64,000 nucleotides of DNA from UBA952 sp044361535 (GCA_044361535.1 JBIKIQ010000007.1:62001-126000), one strand, 5' to 3'. Positions 24,751-33,326 are shown, counted from the first letter of the stretch. Made by a program: numbers and translations. Notes: generated by a model not told the origin, from the sequence alone.

Positions 24751-25665
24751 ATGAAACCAATTATTGATCCAATAGATAAGGAAATACTTAAAAAAGAACT
24801 TAATGAAGATCGATTTGTTCGAATAACTCGAAAAGGAGGAAATGAAATTTATGTGGTGAATCAACATAATGCTCCCAATGTTTTGCAAGAGATAGGTCGT
24901 TTGAGAGAAATAACCTTTCGTGAATCAGGAGGTGGTACGGGGGAAAGCGTGGATTTAGATGAACATGATGTAAATGACTATTGTTATGAACAACTGATTG
25001 TCTGGTCTCCAGAGGATCAAGAAATTATTGGAGGATATCGTTTTATTCGCTGCGAAAAGGCTACTGATGATTTAGGAAAAATACATCTTTCAACAGCGCA
25101 TTATTTTGAATTTAGTTCTCATTTTGTCTTTGATTATCTTCCATATACTATTGAGTTGGGAAGAAGTTGGATTCAGCCTAATTTTCAGGCCACTACAAAT
25201 CCTAAAAAAGGGTTGTTTGCCTTAGACAATATTTGGGACGGTCTTGGAGCAATTGTCGTTTTAAACCCAGATATTCGTTATTTCTTTGGGAAGGTAACTA
25301 TGTATCCAACTTACAATACTGAGTGTAGAGATTTTCTTTTGCACTTTATGCATCATTATTTTCCGGATAAAGAGCATCTCATGACACCATTTAATCCATT
25401 GATTCAATCGTATGATCGTGAGAAATTTGATAAACAATTGGAAGGACTAGATTTTAAGGATGGCATTAAAATTTTGAATACCTATGTGCGTGAAAATGGT
25501 GAGTTTATTCCACCTTTGGTAAATATTTATATGCATTTATCTCCAACAATGAAAACGTTTGGAACTGCAGTTAATCCTGATTTTGGTAATGTGGAAGAAA
25601 CGGGGATATTGATAACGATAGACGATATCTTTCAAGATAAGAAAGAACGTCACATGGTTTATTAA
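24751..25665 (+). CDS. GNAT-type N-acyltransferase, probable GlsB/OlsB-like
   Basis: A 304-residue protein of the hemolysin-like/OlsB acyltransferase group: LREITFRESGGGTGESVDLDEHD (about 50-72, split here into LREITFRE and GGGTGESVDLDEHD), GGYRFIRC, LGRSWIQPNFQ and GLGAIVVLNPDIRYFFG. OlsB/GlsB transfers a 3-hydroxyacyl chain to the alpha-amine of ornithine or glycine, the first step of aminolipid synthesis; the upstream acyltransferase would add the second chain. The two genes are 5 bases apart and end at a bidirectional terminator. Confidence 0.85.
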   Translation: MKPIIDPIDKEILKKELNEDRFVRITRKGGNEIYVVNQHNAPNVLQEIGRLREITFRESGGGTGESVDLDEHDVNDYCYEQLIVWSPEDQEIIGGYRFIRCEKATDDLGKIHLSTAHYFEFSSHFVFDYLPYTIELGRSWIQPNFQATTNPKKGLFALDNIWDGLGAIVVLNPDIRYFFGKVTMYPTYNTECRDFLLHFMHHYFPDKEHLMTPFNPLIQSYDREKFDKQLEGLDFKDGIKILNTYVRENGEFIPPLVNIYMHLSPTMKTFGTAVNPDFGNVEETGILITIDDIFQDKKERHMVY

Positions 25666-25695
25666 AAAAAAGCCGTGACTTGATCACAGCTTTTT
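25666..25695. terminator. Bidirectional intrinsic terminator between convergent genes
   Basis: A stem A5-AGC-C-GTGA / TCAC-A-GCT-T5 with one C-A mismatch and loop CTTGA, flanked by A and T runs so it can act on both strands. It begins at the stop of the acyltransferase gene and serves the convergent lipoprotein gene. Confidence 0.8.
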
Positions 25696-25732
25696 AATTA
25701 TTTCAGTCAAATTTTTTTGAGTTGAATTTTGC

Positions 25733-26197
25733 TTAGAAAGCAACAATTCCCCATTTTCCATCAACTAATTCAAGTCGAATATTCTCATCTCTTTTAGAGA
25801 ATTTCACTTTTACAGTAGCAACATTTCCTTCTATTTTCTCTTCTAAAACCTTTGCTCCTAAACAAAATTCTTGAAATTCTTTCAAGTCCTTTTCTTTCAT
25901 TTCTTTTTTAACAATCATTTGAAATTCTTTTTCGCAATTAATTGAAAAACATTGACTTAATTTTTCCGCGTCTTGTTGTTGGCTGCTGTTGATAAATGAT
26001 TCAACTGCTTTTGTTGGAGAACTTAAATCCATAGAACTTGTGTCTAAATCCTTGGTTGATTCTGATGATTTTACTTCTGTCTGATTCGAAGAAGTATTAT
26101 CCGATGCGGCATTACCTGTATCCTTGTTTTCTTCTCCACAAGAAACGATTGTAGTGCATAGCAAAATAAACGCGGTGCTAATTTTTAAGATTTTCAT
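25733..26197 (-). CDS. Small lipoprotein, DUF4878-like
   Basis: 154 residues from ATG 26197. Signal peptide II with lipobox IVSC, lipidated Cys20. A Ser/Thr/Asn-rich linker (about 25-55) precedes a cystatin/NTF2-like region: SPTKAVESFINSSQQQDAEKL...EEKIEGNVATVKVKFSKRDENIRLELVDGKWGI (key blocks PTKAVESF, EGNVATVKVKF, LVDGKWGI), the pattern seen in DUF4878 lipoproteins. I chose ATG 26197 because the longer frame would place a second hydrophobic stretch before the signal peptide. Function unknown. Confidence 0.75.
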   Translation of the reverse strand: MKILKISTAFILLCTTIVSCGEENKDTGNAASDNTSSNQTEVKSSESTKDLDTSSMDLSSPTKAVESFINSSQQQDAEKLSQCFSINCEKEFQMIVKKEMKEKDLKEFQEFCLGAKVLEEKIEGNVATVKVKFSKRDENIRLELVDGKWGIVAF

Positions 26198-26282
26198 TCT
26201 ATTAACTATTATAATTTCATTAAATATAATAAAAAGTATAAAAAAAAAATACTTTTTTGACATGTTTGATAAATTGAATCGA

Positions 26283-26290
26283 TATATTTG
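26283..26290 (+). promoter_or_regulatory. Candidate -7 element for the 131-residue secreted protein
   Basis: TATATTTG, a perfect TAnnTTTG, ends 15 bases before the ATG at 26306. TTTG at 26256-26259 gives a spacing of 23, longer than usual. Confidence 0.4.
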
Positions 26291-26305
26291 ATTAAAATTA
26301 CTACC

Positions 26306-26701
26306 ATGAAAAAAATCTTTTTATCCGCCATCGTATTTGTACTTTTTAGTTTTGAATTGAATGCGCAAACGCCATCAGAGACTTTATTAGATAATTTTGC
26401 TCAAGAAAGCGCAACTATTGTTTGTAATTGCATTAATAATACATTTTCAAGTTTTGAGGAAATGGCAGATGAAACCGGTGAAAAATGGGTTGAATTTGAG
26501 ACATGTATGACAGCCTCAGAAGAAGATATGAATCTTAAGTATGGTGCTTTAGAAAATGATCCAAATTATTCTGATGCTGTATTTAATCAACTCATGCTTG
26601 AGAAACTTGGTCAAATGCCAGGATGTGAATTGGCCTATACTGTGATGCAATTGGGTATGAGTGAATCAACTGAAACGGAAGAATCAGGAGGGAATAAATA
26701 A
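26306..26701 (+). CDS. Small secreted Cys-containing protein of unknown function
   Basis: 131 residues from ATG 26306. Signal peptide (1-19, ending ELNAQ). The mature protein is acidic and mostly helical, with four cysteines: VCNC near the start, FETC and PGCELAY, suggesting two disulphides in the periplasm. I do not recognise the family. An in-frame TTG at 26288 lies inside the -7 box and is not used. Confidence 0.65.
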   Translation: MKKIFLSAIVFVLFSFELNAQTPSETLLDNFAQESATIVCNCINNTFSSFEEMADETGEKWVEFETCMTASEEDMNLKYGALENDPNYSDAVFNQLMLEKLGQMPGCELAYTVMQLGMSESTETEESGGNK

Positions 26702-26785
26702 AATGATGCAAAAATCTTAATCGTTAATAGGTTAATGATTTTTGAGGATATTTTGTCCGGCCTAATAAATAAGCTCATAACATTC

Positions 26786-27685
26786 TTACAAGGCTCCTTC
26801 TTTTAAAGAATAAGGAGATAAATAGGTTTCAGTAATTCCAAGTTTATCAATTACCCATTTTGTTTTTACAGCGGCATAAGGTGCCATCTTTTTTCGAATT
26901 GGGACAATCCATGGATTGATATCTCGTTCAGCTTGTGTGGAATAAACTAGACCATCTAATTCGGAATTGAAACTTGAAAATGGTAATTCTATGGCAGCAT
27001 CTAATGAGGGAATTGTCGTATTGTGAATTAATTCGTAAAAGGTTTCAAAACTTCCTGAAGCGCCAATGAGGCGTGAAACCTGAAGTTTATCAAAAAATCC
27101 ATTTGCCTGTTCTTCTAACCATTGATTTAATTCCAAGACTTGTTTGGGTTTAAACGGATCATCGCAACTAAAAAGTTGAAGCATTCGAGAAACGCCTATA
27201 TTTAAACTTACTTTTGCTTGAATCCCTTCTGAATCAACCAATATAAATTCAGTGCTTCCACCACCAATATCCATTATTAATGACGGTATAGAAAAATCAA
27301 TTGTCTTTTCAACCCCTTTATATATAAAGTCGGCTTCTTCATCTCCGGAGATGACAAGAATTTGAATTCCAACCACATTTTTTATTCTTTCGACAAATTC
27401 AAGTTGATTTTTTGCATCACGAATAGCACTTGTTCCAATTGCTCTTATTTCTGAAACACCAAATGATTCAGAAATAATTCTAAATTTCGTAAGGGCTATT
27501 TCTGCACGTTTGTAAGCATCCTCGGTTATGACTTTCTGATTGATGCCACCCATGCCTAGTGCAACACCATCTTTTTCTGTATGAATTCTACGCCATTTTC
27601 CTTCAATCCACTCTGCAATTAATAAATTGAAGGTGTTTGTTCCTAAATCAATTACTGCTTTTCGAATTACTTTTGTCGCATCCAT
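26786..27685 (-). CDS. Ppx/GppA-family phosphatase, copy 2
   Basis: 299 residues with the actin-fold phosphate motifs AVIDLGTNTFNLLIAEW (about 11-27) and LIMDIGGGSTEFILV (about 136-150), plus IGTSAIRDAKN. Like copy 1 it is the short form. It overlaps the upstream ABC permease gene by 19 bp and so is the third gene of an exporter operon. That context gives no direct hint of polyphosphate or ppGpp as substrate. It differs clearly from the ppk1-linked copy, so the two probably have different roles. Confidence 0.87.
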   Translation of the reverse strand: MDATKVIRKAVIDLGTNTFNLLIAEWIEGKWRRIHTEKDGVALGMGGINQKVITEDAYKRAEIALTKFRIISESFGVSEIRAIGTSAIRDAKNQLEFVERIKNVVGIQILVISGDEEADFIYKGVEKTIDFSIPSLIMDIGGGSTEFILVDSEGIQAKVSLNIGVSRMLQLFSCDDPFKPKQVLELNQWLEEQANGFFDKLQVSRLIGASGSFETFYELIHNTTIPSLDAAIELPFSSFNSELDGLVYSTQAERDINPWIVPIRKKMAPYAAVKTKWVIDKLGITETYLSPYSLKEGAL

Positions 27686-28986
27686 TTGATAATATGTTTA
27701 AAGGATACCCTATGACCAAATGCTAAAATACCATTTTTGAATATTTTAGCAGCAAATTGAATGGCTAAAATTGAAGAAACTACGAGAATTAGTATAGAAA
27801 TTACAAGTGTATATGATTCTCCAATATCAAGTCCTTGTGCTATTTTAACCATTGCAACCATCGGCGAGGTAAAAGGAATATAATACAGGTAATTAACGAT
27901 TGCACTATCAGGAAATTCAACACTGATATAACCGGCGTAAATAGAAATTCCAAATAACCCAATTAAAGGAATAATGTATTGTTGACCGTCACTTTCTGAA
28001 CCCGAACTAGCACCAATTACTGCAAAGAAAGCCGCATAAAATAGGTATCCAAGTGTAAAAAACAGAAGAAAAACAGGTATCATTACTCCATAGTTTATTC
28101 TTTCATAAACGAGTTCAACCACTTTATTGAGATAAAGTAAATTTGTTTCCGTTTCACCTTGAGAATTGATTACGTTACCTACTTGATTAGCCGCATCATA
28201 AATATTTAATGCAAATTGCTCTCTCAGAAAATAAAGTCCTATTGCAATAAATATAAACCAAATGAAAAATTGAATAAAAGCAACGATTCCCAAGCCAATA
28301 ATTTTTCCTAACATCATTTCTGTCGATTTAACAGAGGCTAAAATAACCTCCACAATTCGATTGCTTTTATCTCGGGTCGTACTTCTCAGAATAGTCATTC
28401 CAAATAGAAAAATAAATACCATCGTTAACAAACCAAATGTAAATCCTGACCATCCTGCCAAATGATCTTCCTCTTGCCTTGGATCGTAAACATTGCGAAA
28501 GGCCAAGTTTATTGGTTGTTTGATTTTTTTGTAATCAGACATACTAATTTTTGAAGTCTCATTAACCATCACCTCTTCGATGCGTCTTTCCAGTTGAGCC
28601 CTTATTCCAATTTGTCTCTCAACTGAGGGTTTTGATCGGTACCATACGAAGCAGGTTTTATTTTCTAATACTTTGTGATTGACATCCAACAAGGCATCGT
28701 ATTGTTGGAATTCAGGTTTTGTTCTAAAATCTTCAAAACTGATATATTCTTTCGAAAATTGATAATTAACACTTCCATTTTTTTGCGAATGGAGAATGCC
28801 TTCTAGTATATTACCTTCATCTGAAACAAGTAGTTTTATTCGGTCTTTTCCTTCATCCCCCGCCTTAAAAAGAAAAAATAGGGTCAGAATAAGTATACAC
28901 GGGCCAATAAATAAAAAGAGAAGAAAAAACTTGGAACTAAATCTTTCCTTTATTTCACGTTTTGCAATTATCCAACTATTTTTCAT
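27667..28986 (-). CDS. ABC exporter permease (NatB/ABC-2 type)
   Basis: 439-residue membrane subunit. One N-terminal transmembrane helix (about 19-41, FFLLFLFIGPCILILTLFFLF), a large extracytoplasmic domain (about 45-170), then a cluster of five to six helices to about 415. The conserved FGMTILRSTTRDKSNRIVEVILASVKSTEMMLGKIIG region (key: SNRIVEVILAS and GKIIGLG) is typical of NatB-like sodium or drug exporters. It overlaps the ATPase gene by 11 bp. Substrate unknown. Confidence 0.88.
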   Translation of the reverse strand: MKNSWIIAKREIKERFSSKFFLLFLFIGPCILILTLFFLFKAGDEGKDRIKLLVSDEGNILEGILHSQKNGSVNYQFSKEYISFEDFRTKPEFQQYDALLDVNHKVLENKTCFVWYRSKPSVERQIGIRAQLERRIEEVMVNETSKISMSDYKKIKQPINLAFRNVYDPRQEEDHLAGWSGFTFGLLTMVFIFLFGMTILRSTTRDKSNRIVEVILASVKSTEMMLGKIIGLGIVAFIQFFIWFIFIAIGLYFLREQFALNIYDAANQVGNVINSQGETETNLLYLNKVVELVYERINYGVMIPVFLLFFTLGYLFYAAFFAVIGASSGSESDGQQYIIPLIGLFGISIYAGYISVEFPDSAIVNYLYYIPFTSPMVAMVKIAQGLDIGESYTLVISILILVVSSILAIQFAAKIFKNGILAFGHRVSFKHIIKWMRQK

Positions 28987-29923
28987 CGGTTATATTTTGA
29001 ATGGTATCATCGGATTGAACATTGTTTAAGAAAACATCGTGCATACTCGGCATAACTTCCCATGCTGCTTCTAATTTTACTTGACCCATAAGTGATTTCA
29101 AAAGATCTTCAAATTCGGCAGAAGAACGCATGGCAACGATAGCCTCAAAGCGGTTGGAACTTAATTCTTTTTTGTCTATTAATTCAAAATCTGTCCACAA
29201 AGCATTAACGAAAGCAATCATATTGCCTTGAAAACGGAGCGCATAATGGCCTTTTTTGATAGAATCACGAAGGTTAATAACTTCGCCTTCACACATTTTT
29301 TTTGATTGATGAATGATAGCAGCTCGATCACAAATCTCCTCTACACTTTTCATATTATGAGTAGAAAGTAAAATTGTTTTCCCTTTATCTTTCATTTCCT
29401 TGAGTATGGTTAAAATCAACTCTACATTTATCGGGTCAAATCCACTTAAGGGCTCGTCAAGAATTAACAGTTTTGGTTCGTGAAGAATTGTTCCTAAAAA
29501 CTGAACTTTTTGAGCCATTCCCTTTGAAAGTTCTTCTATTCGTTTGTTCTTCCAAGAGTAAATCTCCAATTTTTCAAGCCATGATTCACTTTTTTTTCGA
29601 GCTTCATTTTTAGTAAGTCCACGCAATTGTCCGAGAAAAATAAGATGGTCAAGAACTTTCATGGTACGATACAAACCTCGCTCTTCAGGCAGATAACCTA
29701 TTGACGCTAAATGTCTTTGACTTAAGGGCTCATTGTCAAAATAAATTTGTCCAGAATCGGATTGAATTATTTGATTTATTATCCGTATCAGTGTTGTTTT
29801 TCCAGCACCATTTGGACCTAAAAGACCAAAGATTTCGCCTTTGCATATTTCTAAAGAAACATCATCAAGTGCGAGTTTCCCTTGAAAAGACTTCGAAATA
29901 TTTTCAATTTTTAATAAATTCAC
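28976..29923 (-). CDS. ABC transporter ATP-binding protein (NatA-like)
   Basis: 315 residues: Walker A GPNGAGKT (36-43), Q-loop region GYLPEERGLY, signature LSKGM (132-136), Walker B LILDEP (153-158) and H-loop STHNM. A C-terminal extension of about 80 residues (from about 225) is typical of NatA/DrrA-type subunits. First gene of the operon with the permease and Ppx copy 2. It likely energises export; the EERGLY motif matches the subgroup annotated as NatA or YhaQ. Confidence 0.92.
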   Translation of the reverse strand: MNLLKIENISKSFQGKLALDDVSLEICKGEIFGLLGPNGAGKTTLIRIINQIIQSDSGQIYFDNEPLSQRHLASIGYLPEERGLYRTMKVLDHLIFLGQLRGLTKNEARKKSESWLEKLEIYSWKNKRIEELSKGMAQKVQFLGTILHEPKLLILDEPLSGFDPINVELILTILKEMKDKGKTILLSTHNMKSVEEICDRAAIIHQSKKMCEGEVINLRDSIKKGHYALRFQGNMIAFVNALWTDFELIDKKELSSNRFEAIVAMRSSAEFEDLLKSLMGQVKLEAAWEVMPSMHDVFLNNVQSDDTIQNITDEK

Positions 29924-30010
29924 GTTCTCATTTTTATCAAAAATAGCTAGAATTAACTTTGTTTATTTTGCTTGTTGGTGAATGTATTAACAAGAGACTT
30001 TTAAAAGAAC

Positions 30011-30057
30011 TAATTCATAGGCAATTAATTCATTTCCGATAATTTGAATTATTTTTG
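30011..30057 (+). promoter_or_regulatory. Promoter region of the phosphoribosyltransferase-murQ operon with direct repeats
   Basis: A perfect -7 box TATTTTTG (30050-30057) lies 19 bases before the ATG. Two identical octamers TAATTCAT (30011-30018 and 30026-30033), 15 bases apart, cover the -33 area, where no TTG is found. They could be an activator or repressor site; AT-richness makes chance possible. Confidence 0.35.
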
Positions 30058-30076
30058 ACAAATTAAATCACCCTAT

Positions 30077-30571
30077 ATGCAAAGCATATTATCACATCTT
30101 CAAGTAGATCAAAAAATTACACGTCTCGCACATCAAATCATTGAAAATTGCCACAATGAGCAAGAAATTTTTCTTGGAGGCATATGTGGAAATGGAATTT
30201 TACTAGCAGAAAAATTAAAGACAATTATTGAAAGTGAATCTGAACTCACAACGGTTGTATTTGAAATTAACTTAGACAAAATTGACCCACTGGCTCACGC
30301 GATTTCCTTGTCTATTCACGAAGAGAAATTGGAAAACGCCTTTGTTATCTTAATTGACGATGTTATAAACTCAGGAGTTACGATGCAATATGCTTTAAAG
30401 AAAATACTTCAAAAACCCACCAAGGCAATTAAAACAGTAGTTCTCATTGATCGCATGCATCGAAGATACCCGATAAAGGCAGATTTTGTTGGAATGAGTC
30501 TTTCGACAACATTAAAGGAACGTGTAGAGGTTTATCTTGAACCTAACTCTTATAAAGCAATACTGGTATGA
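30077..30571 (+). CDS. PyrR-like phosphoribosyltransferase
   Basis: 164 residues with the PRTase core: FVILIDDVINSGVTMQYAL (PRPP-binding loop, about 92-110) and a PyrR-like C-terminal VVLIDRMHRRYPIKADFVGMS. PyrR regulates pyrimidine genes or acts as a uracil phosphoribosyltransferase; neither role is assured here, because no pyr genes adjoin it. It is translationally coupled to murQ (ATGA, 30568-30571), an unusual partner. A generic purine/pyrimidine salvage role is also possible. Confidence 0.83.
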   Translation: MQSILSHLQVDQKITRLAHQIIENCHNEQEIFLGGICGNGILLAEKLKTIIESESELTTVVFEINLDKIDPLAHAISLSIHEEKLENAFVILIDDVINSGVTMQYALKKILQKPTKAIKTVVLIDRMHRRYPIKADFVGMSLSTTLKERVEVYLEPNSYKAILV

Positions 30572-31377
30572 TCAATCGAATTACCGAATCTGATTCTCTT
30601 CATAACAATTTAGAGAAAATGTCAACTTTGGAATTACTTCATGGAATAAATCACGAAGATCAAAAGGTAGCATTGGCTGTGGAAAAAATAATTCCTGAAA
30701 TCAGCAATTTTGTTGAACAAGCTGGCGAAAGAATGATAGATGGAGGACGACTTTTTTACCTAGGTGCTGGAACAAGTGGTCGACTGGGAATTGTTGATGC
30801 AAGCGAATGTCCACCAACATTTGGAGTTGAACACGGACTTGTGGTTGGTATTATAGCCGGTGGGGATCAAGCAATCCGCAAGGCTGTTGAATTTGCCGAG
30901 GATGATGAGGAACAGGGATGGAAAGATTTGAATGAGTTTTCTTTAAAACAAAATGATATTATAGTTGGAATAGCAGCCTCTGGTTCAACGCCTTATGTAC
31001 TTAGTGCAATTGAAAAGGCAAATGAATCTGGGAATTTGACGGCAGGAATTACATGCAATCCGGGTAGTCCGCTTGATGTACTAGCACAACATGCCTTAGT
31101 CGCAGAGGTTGGACCTGAATTTGTTACAGGAAGTACGAGAATGAAATCAGGAACAGCTCAGAAACTTATCTTGAATATGATTTCCACCAGTTTAATGATA
31201 AAACTTGGTCGTGTTAAAGGGAATAAAATGGTTGATATGCAGTTGAGCAATAATAAATTAATTGATCGTGGCACTCGCATGATTATGAATGAGTTAAGAA
31301 TAGATCAAAATACAGCAGCTCAGCTCCTTGAAAAGTTTGGATCAGTTCGTAAAGCTGTCGAATCCTACCGGAAGTAA
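30568..31377 (+). CDS. murQ: N-acetylmuramic acid 6-phosphate etherase
   Basis: Cleaves the lactyl ether of MurNAc-6-phosphate to give GlcNAc-6-phosphate and lactate, in cell-wall recycling. The 269-residue SIS-domain protein has LGAGTSGRLG (65-74) and both catalytic glutamates: Glu80 in DASECPP and Glu111 in EFAEDDEE, 31 residues apart as in E. coli MurQ (Glu83/Glu114). It lacks the C-terminal extension of about 30 residues found in many MurQ proteins. No MurNAc kinase or PTS gene is nearby. Confidence 0.95.
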   Translation: MINRITESDSLHNNLEKMSTLELLHGINHEDQKVALAVEKIIPEISNFVEQAGERMIDGGRLFYLGAGTSGRLGIVDASECPPTFGVEHGLVVGIIAGGDQAIRKAVEFAEDDEEQGWKDLNEFSLKQNDIIVGIAASGSTPYVLSAIEKANESGNLTAGITCNPGSPLDVLAQHALVAEVGPEFVTGSTRMKSGTAQKLILNMISTSLMIKLGRVKGNKMVDMQLSNNKLIDRGTRMIMNELRIDQNTAAQLLEKFGSVRKAVESYRK

Positions 31378-31442
31378 TTTAACCATTTAAAGTTTATTGA
31401 ATCATTAATCGTCAGTAGAATTTCTCAATTTAAATTTCTTGC

Positions 31443-31458
31443 TTGCAAGGTTGCAAGG
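31443..31458. repeat. Tandem direct octamer repeat upstream of the vWA gene
   Basis: Two head-to-tail copies of TTGCAAGG (31443-31450, 31451-31458), each containing the palindromic core TTGCAA. The first copy extends to a longer palindrome CTTGCAAG. It lies 61 bases before the vWA start and 66 bases after murQ, in a 141-bp gap with no other gene. Possibly a binding site for a regulator. Confidence 0.4.
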
Positions 31459-31518
31459 ATTTTCCTCCTCGATAAATACGTGGCAATTTTACATCATTAA
31501 CGATTAAAAATTTATGCC

Positions 31519-32175
31519 ATGAACAAAAAAACAATTTATCAGATGATTGTAGATCAAAGTGGATCTATGACAGGTTCGGAATCTCAAGTAATTGAGGGTT
31601 TTAACGGACAATTAAAATCAATTCAAACTATTCAAAAAGAATTCCCCAATCAGGAATTGGTTATGGGCCTGCGTTTTTTTAATTCACAAGTTGACCGAAA
31701 TGCAATTCCCTTCAATAATGTCAACACTATTGCTGCTTTGAATCGAGAGCTTTATCGACCTGATGGTGGTACGGCATTACTTGATGCAATTGGGAAGTCA
31801 ATTTATGACATCAAAACACAATTTGGTCATGAGATTGAAGAAAATCAAGCTTCTGTAGTTTTAATTATTATTACCGACGGGTATGAAAATGCTTCACGAT
31901 TTTATACATATGGAGACATTCAGCGAATGGTCAAAGAACTTGAAGCTACTGAAAAATGGAATTTCACCTTTATGGGTGCAGATTTAGACGCTATGTCAGT
32001 CTCACAAAACATGGGATTCAATAAGGATAGTTATCTTTCCTTTAGTAAAGATAAATATGCTGAGGTAAATAATTCCTATTTTGATGCTGCGGCACGTGAT
32101 TATGCGGAGAAAAAGAGTAGTGGAACATCCAGTAAAGGATTTTTTTCTATCTTTAATAAAAAAGATTTACGTTAA
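31519..32175 (+). CDS. von Willebrand factor A domain protein (TerY-like)
   Basis: A 218-residue, single-domain cytoplasmic vWA protein. The metal site (MIDAS) is complete: DQSGS (Asp12-x-Ser14-x-Ser16), Thr85 in DGGTALLDA and Asp120 in IITDGYENAS. This form, starting directly with the strand 'IYQMIVDQSGSMTGS', is close to TerY-like vWA proteins of stress and conflict systems (family knowledge), though no ter, MoxR or phosphatase gene adjoins it. The next gene starts inside its stop codon (TAATG), so the two proteins are coupled. Confidence 0.88.
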   Translation: MNKKTIYQMIVDQSGSMTGSESQVIEGFNGQLKSIQTIQKEFPNQELVMGLRFFNSQVDRNAIPFNNVNTIAALNRELYRPDGGTALLDAIGKSIYDIKTQFGHEIEENQASVVLIIITDGYENASRFYTYGDIQRMVKELEATEKWNFTFMGADLDAMSVSQNMGFNKDSYLSFSKDKYAEVNNSYFDAAARDYAEKKSSGTSSKGFFSIFNKKDLR

Positions 32176-33326
32176 TGAGAGTTCATCTTGTACGATCAAA
32201 GGAATATTCAGCGCATTCGTTCCAATCAGTTTTGCATTTATTGAACCAATTCAGAGGGCCAGTAGAATTTCTGGCCTCTGAATCATTATCAGAAATTAAT
32301 AATGCCATAGAGGTCGAAATTGCCGATAAGGAAACTTTTGAGAAAAAAGATATTCCACCTTCTCATTTTTTTGAGGCCAATTACAGTCGTGAAATGCCTA
32401 AATTATCTATACAATTCCCACTTAAAACGCAACAAGCATCATGGGGTAATTTGTTTGAGAAATGTACTGAATATCGAATTGTAAATGGAATTCCTCAAAA
32501 CGAACTTATCATTTTATTGACTGATATCGGAAATGAATTTAATTGGTTTGGTAGTATTGATTCCGATATGAGAAGCGTATTTATTCATACTTCGGATTGG
32601 CAGTATTATTTTCATGGATTACACGAGCGATTTCCAATAGCGTATGAAATTGTTAGTTGGATATTTCGAATCATTATGTTTGATAATCGATTGGAGATAA
32701 AAACCTCCATGCATAGTGAGTCGAGAGGTTGTTTGATGGATTTTTGTGAGGATAAAAAGCAAATTGTTTTTAAAATGCGGACGGCTGATTTCTGTTCTGA
32801 TTGTTTTCAAATTTTAGAAAAAACATCTGTAGATCAACGTATTATTCATCAATTATTAGATGGCCTTGAAGGAATTCGAAAGAACTTTTTGAGTGTTGAG
32901 AGATCTAATTATTTAAATAGTCCAAGAAAAATAAAAATTAAAGGATTTACACATACGATTATAATCCCGGATTTTGGAGATATAGAAATTCCATTGAATC
33001 CCAAGCAAAAGGCTATATATCTTTTTTTTCTTAAACATTCAGAAGGTGTTCGCATTGTTGATTTGATTGATCATCGTAAGGAGATTTCAATCTACTATCA
33101 TCGATTTTCAACCTTTGGCACCTTGGAGGAGATTGAAAAATCTTTAGATATCCTTTTAGATCCAACAAACAATAATATTAATGAAATACTTTCTAAAATA
33201 AAAAGTACATTCGTTAAAGTACTTGGCCAACGATTAGCAGAACATTATGTGATTTCAGGAAATAGAGGTGAAAGGTATAAAATTAAATTAAGTCCTGATT
33301 TAATTGACTTTGAATCGTCTATTTAA
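32175..33326 (+). CDS. Unrecognised 383-residue protein with Cys motif and C-terminal helical domain, vWA partner
   Basis: I cannot assign a family. Visible parts: an N-terminal alpha/beta region (1-135), a central stretch with ILLTDIGNEFNWFG and FPIAYEIVSWIFRIIMF, a cysteine module (Cys186 in GCLMDFC, Cys191, then Cys207 and Cys210 in RTADFCSDC) that could bind zinc, and a C-terminal domain (about 272-375, 'LNPKQKAIYLFFLKHSEGV...DLIDH') resembling a winged-helix-like fold. No signal peptide or membrane helix. It overlaps the vWA stop (TAATG), and its own end overlaps the convergent OmpA gene by 8 bp. Strict coupling suggests the two proteins act together. Confidence 0.72.
   Translation: MRVHLVRSKEYSAHSFQSVLHLLNQFRGPVEFLASESLSEINNAIEVEIADKETFEKKDIPPSHFFEANYSREMPKLSIQFPLKTQQASWGNLFEKCTEYRIVNGIPQNELIILLTDIGNEFNWFGSIDSDMRSVFIHTSDWQYYFHGLHERFPIAYEIVSWIFRIIMFDNRLEIKTSMHSESRGCLMDFCEDKKQIVFKMRTADFCSDCFQILEKTSVDQRIIHQLLDGLEGIRKNFLSVERSNYLNSPRKIKIKGFTHTIIIPDFGDIEIPLNPKQKAIYLFFLKHSEGVRIVDLIDHRKEISIYYHRFSTFGTLEEIEKSLDILLDPTNNNINEILSKIKSTFVKVLGQRLAEHYVISGNRGERYKIKLSPDLIDFESSI

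Noticed and set aside
30568..31377. MurQ as truncated pseudogene because of its 269-residue length
   Set aside because: Both catalytic glutamates and the whole SIS domain are intact; only the C-terminal extension of some homologues is absent.
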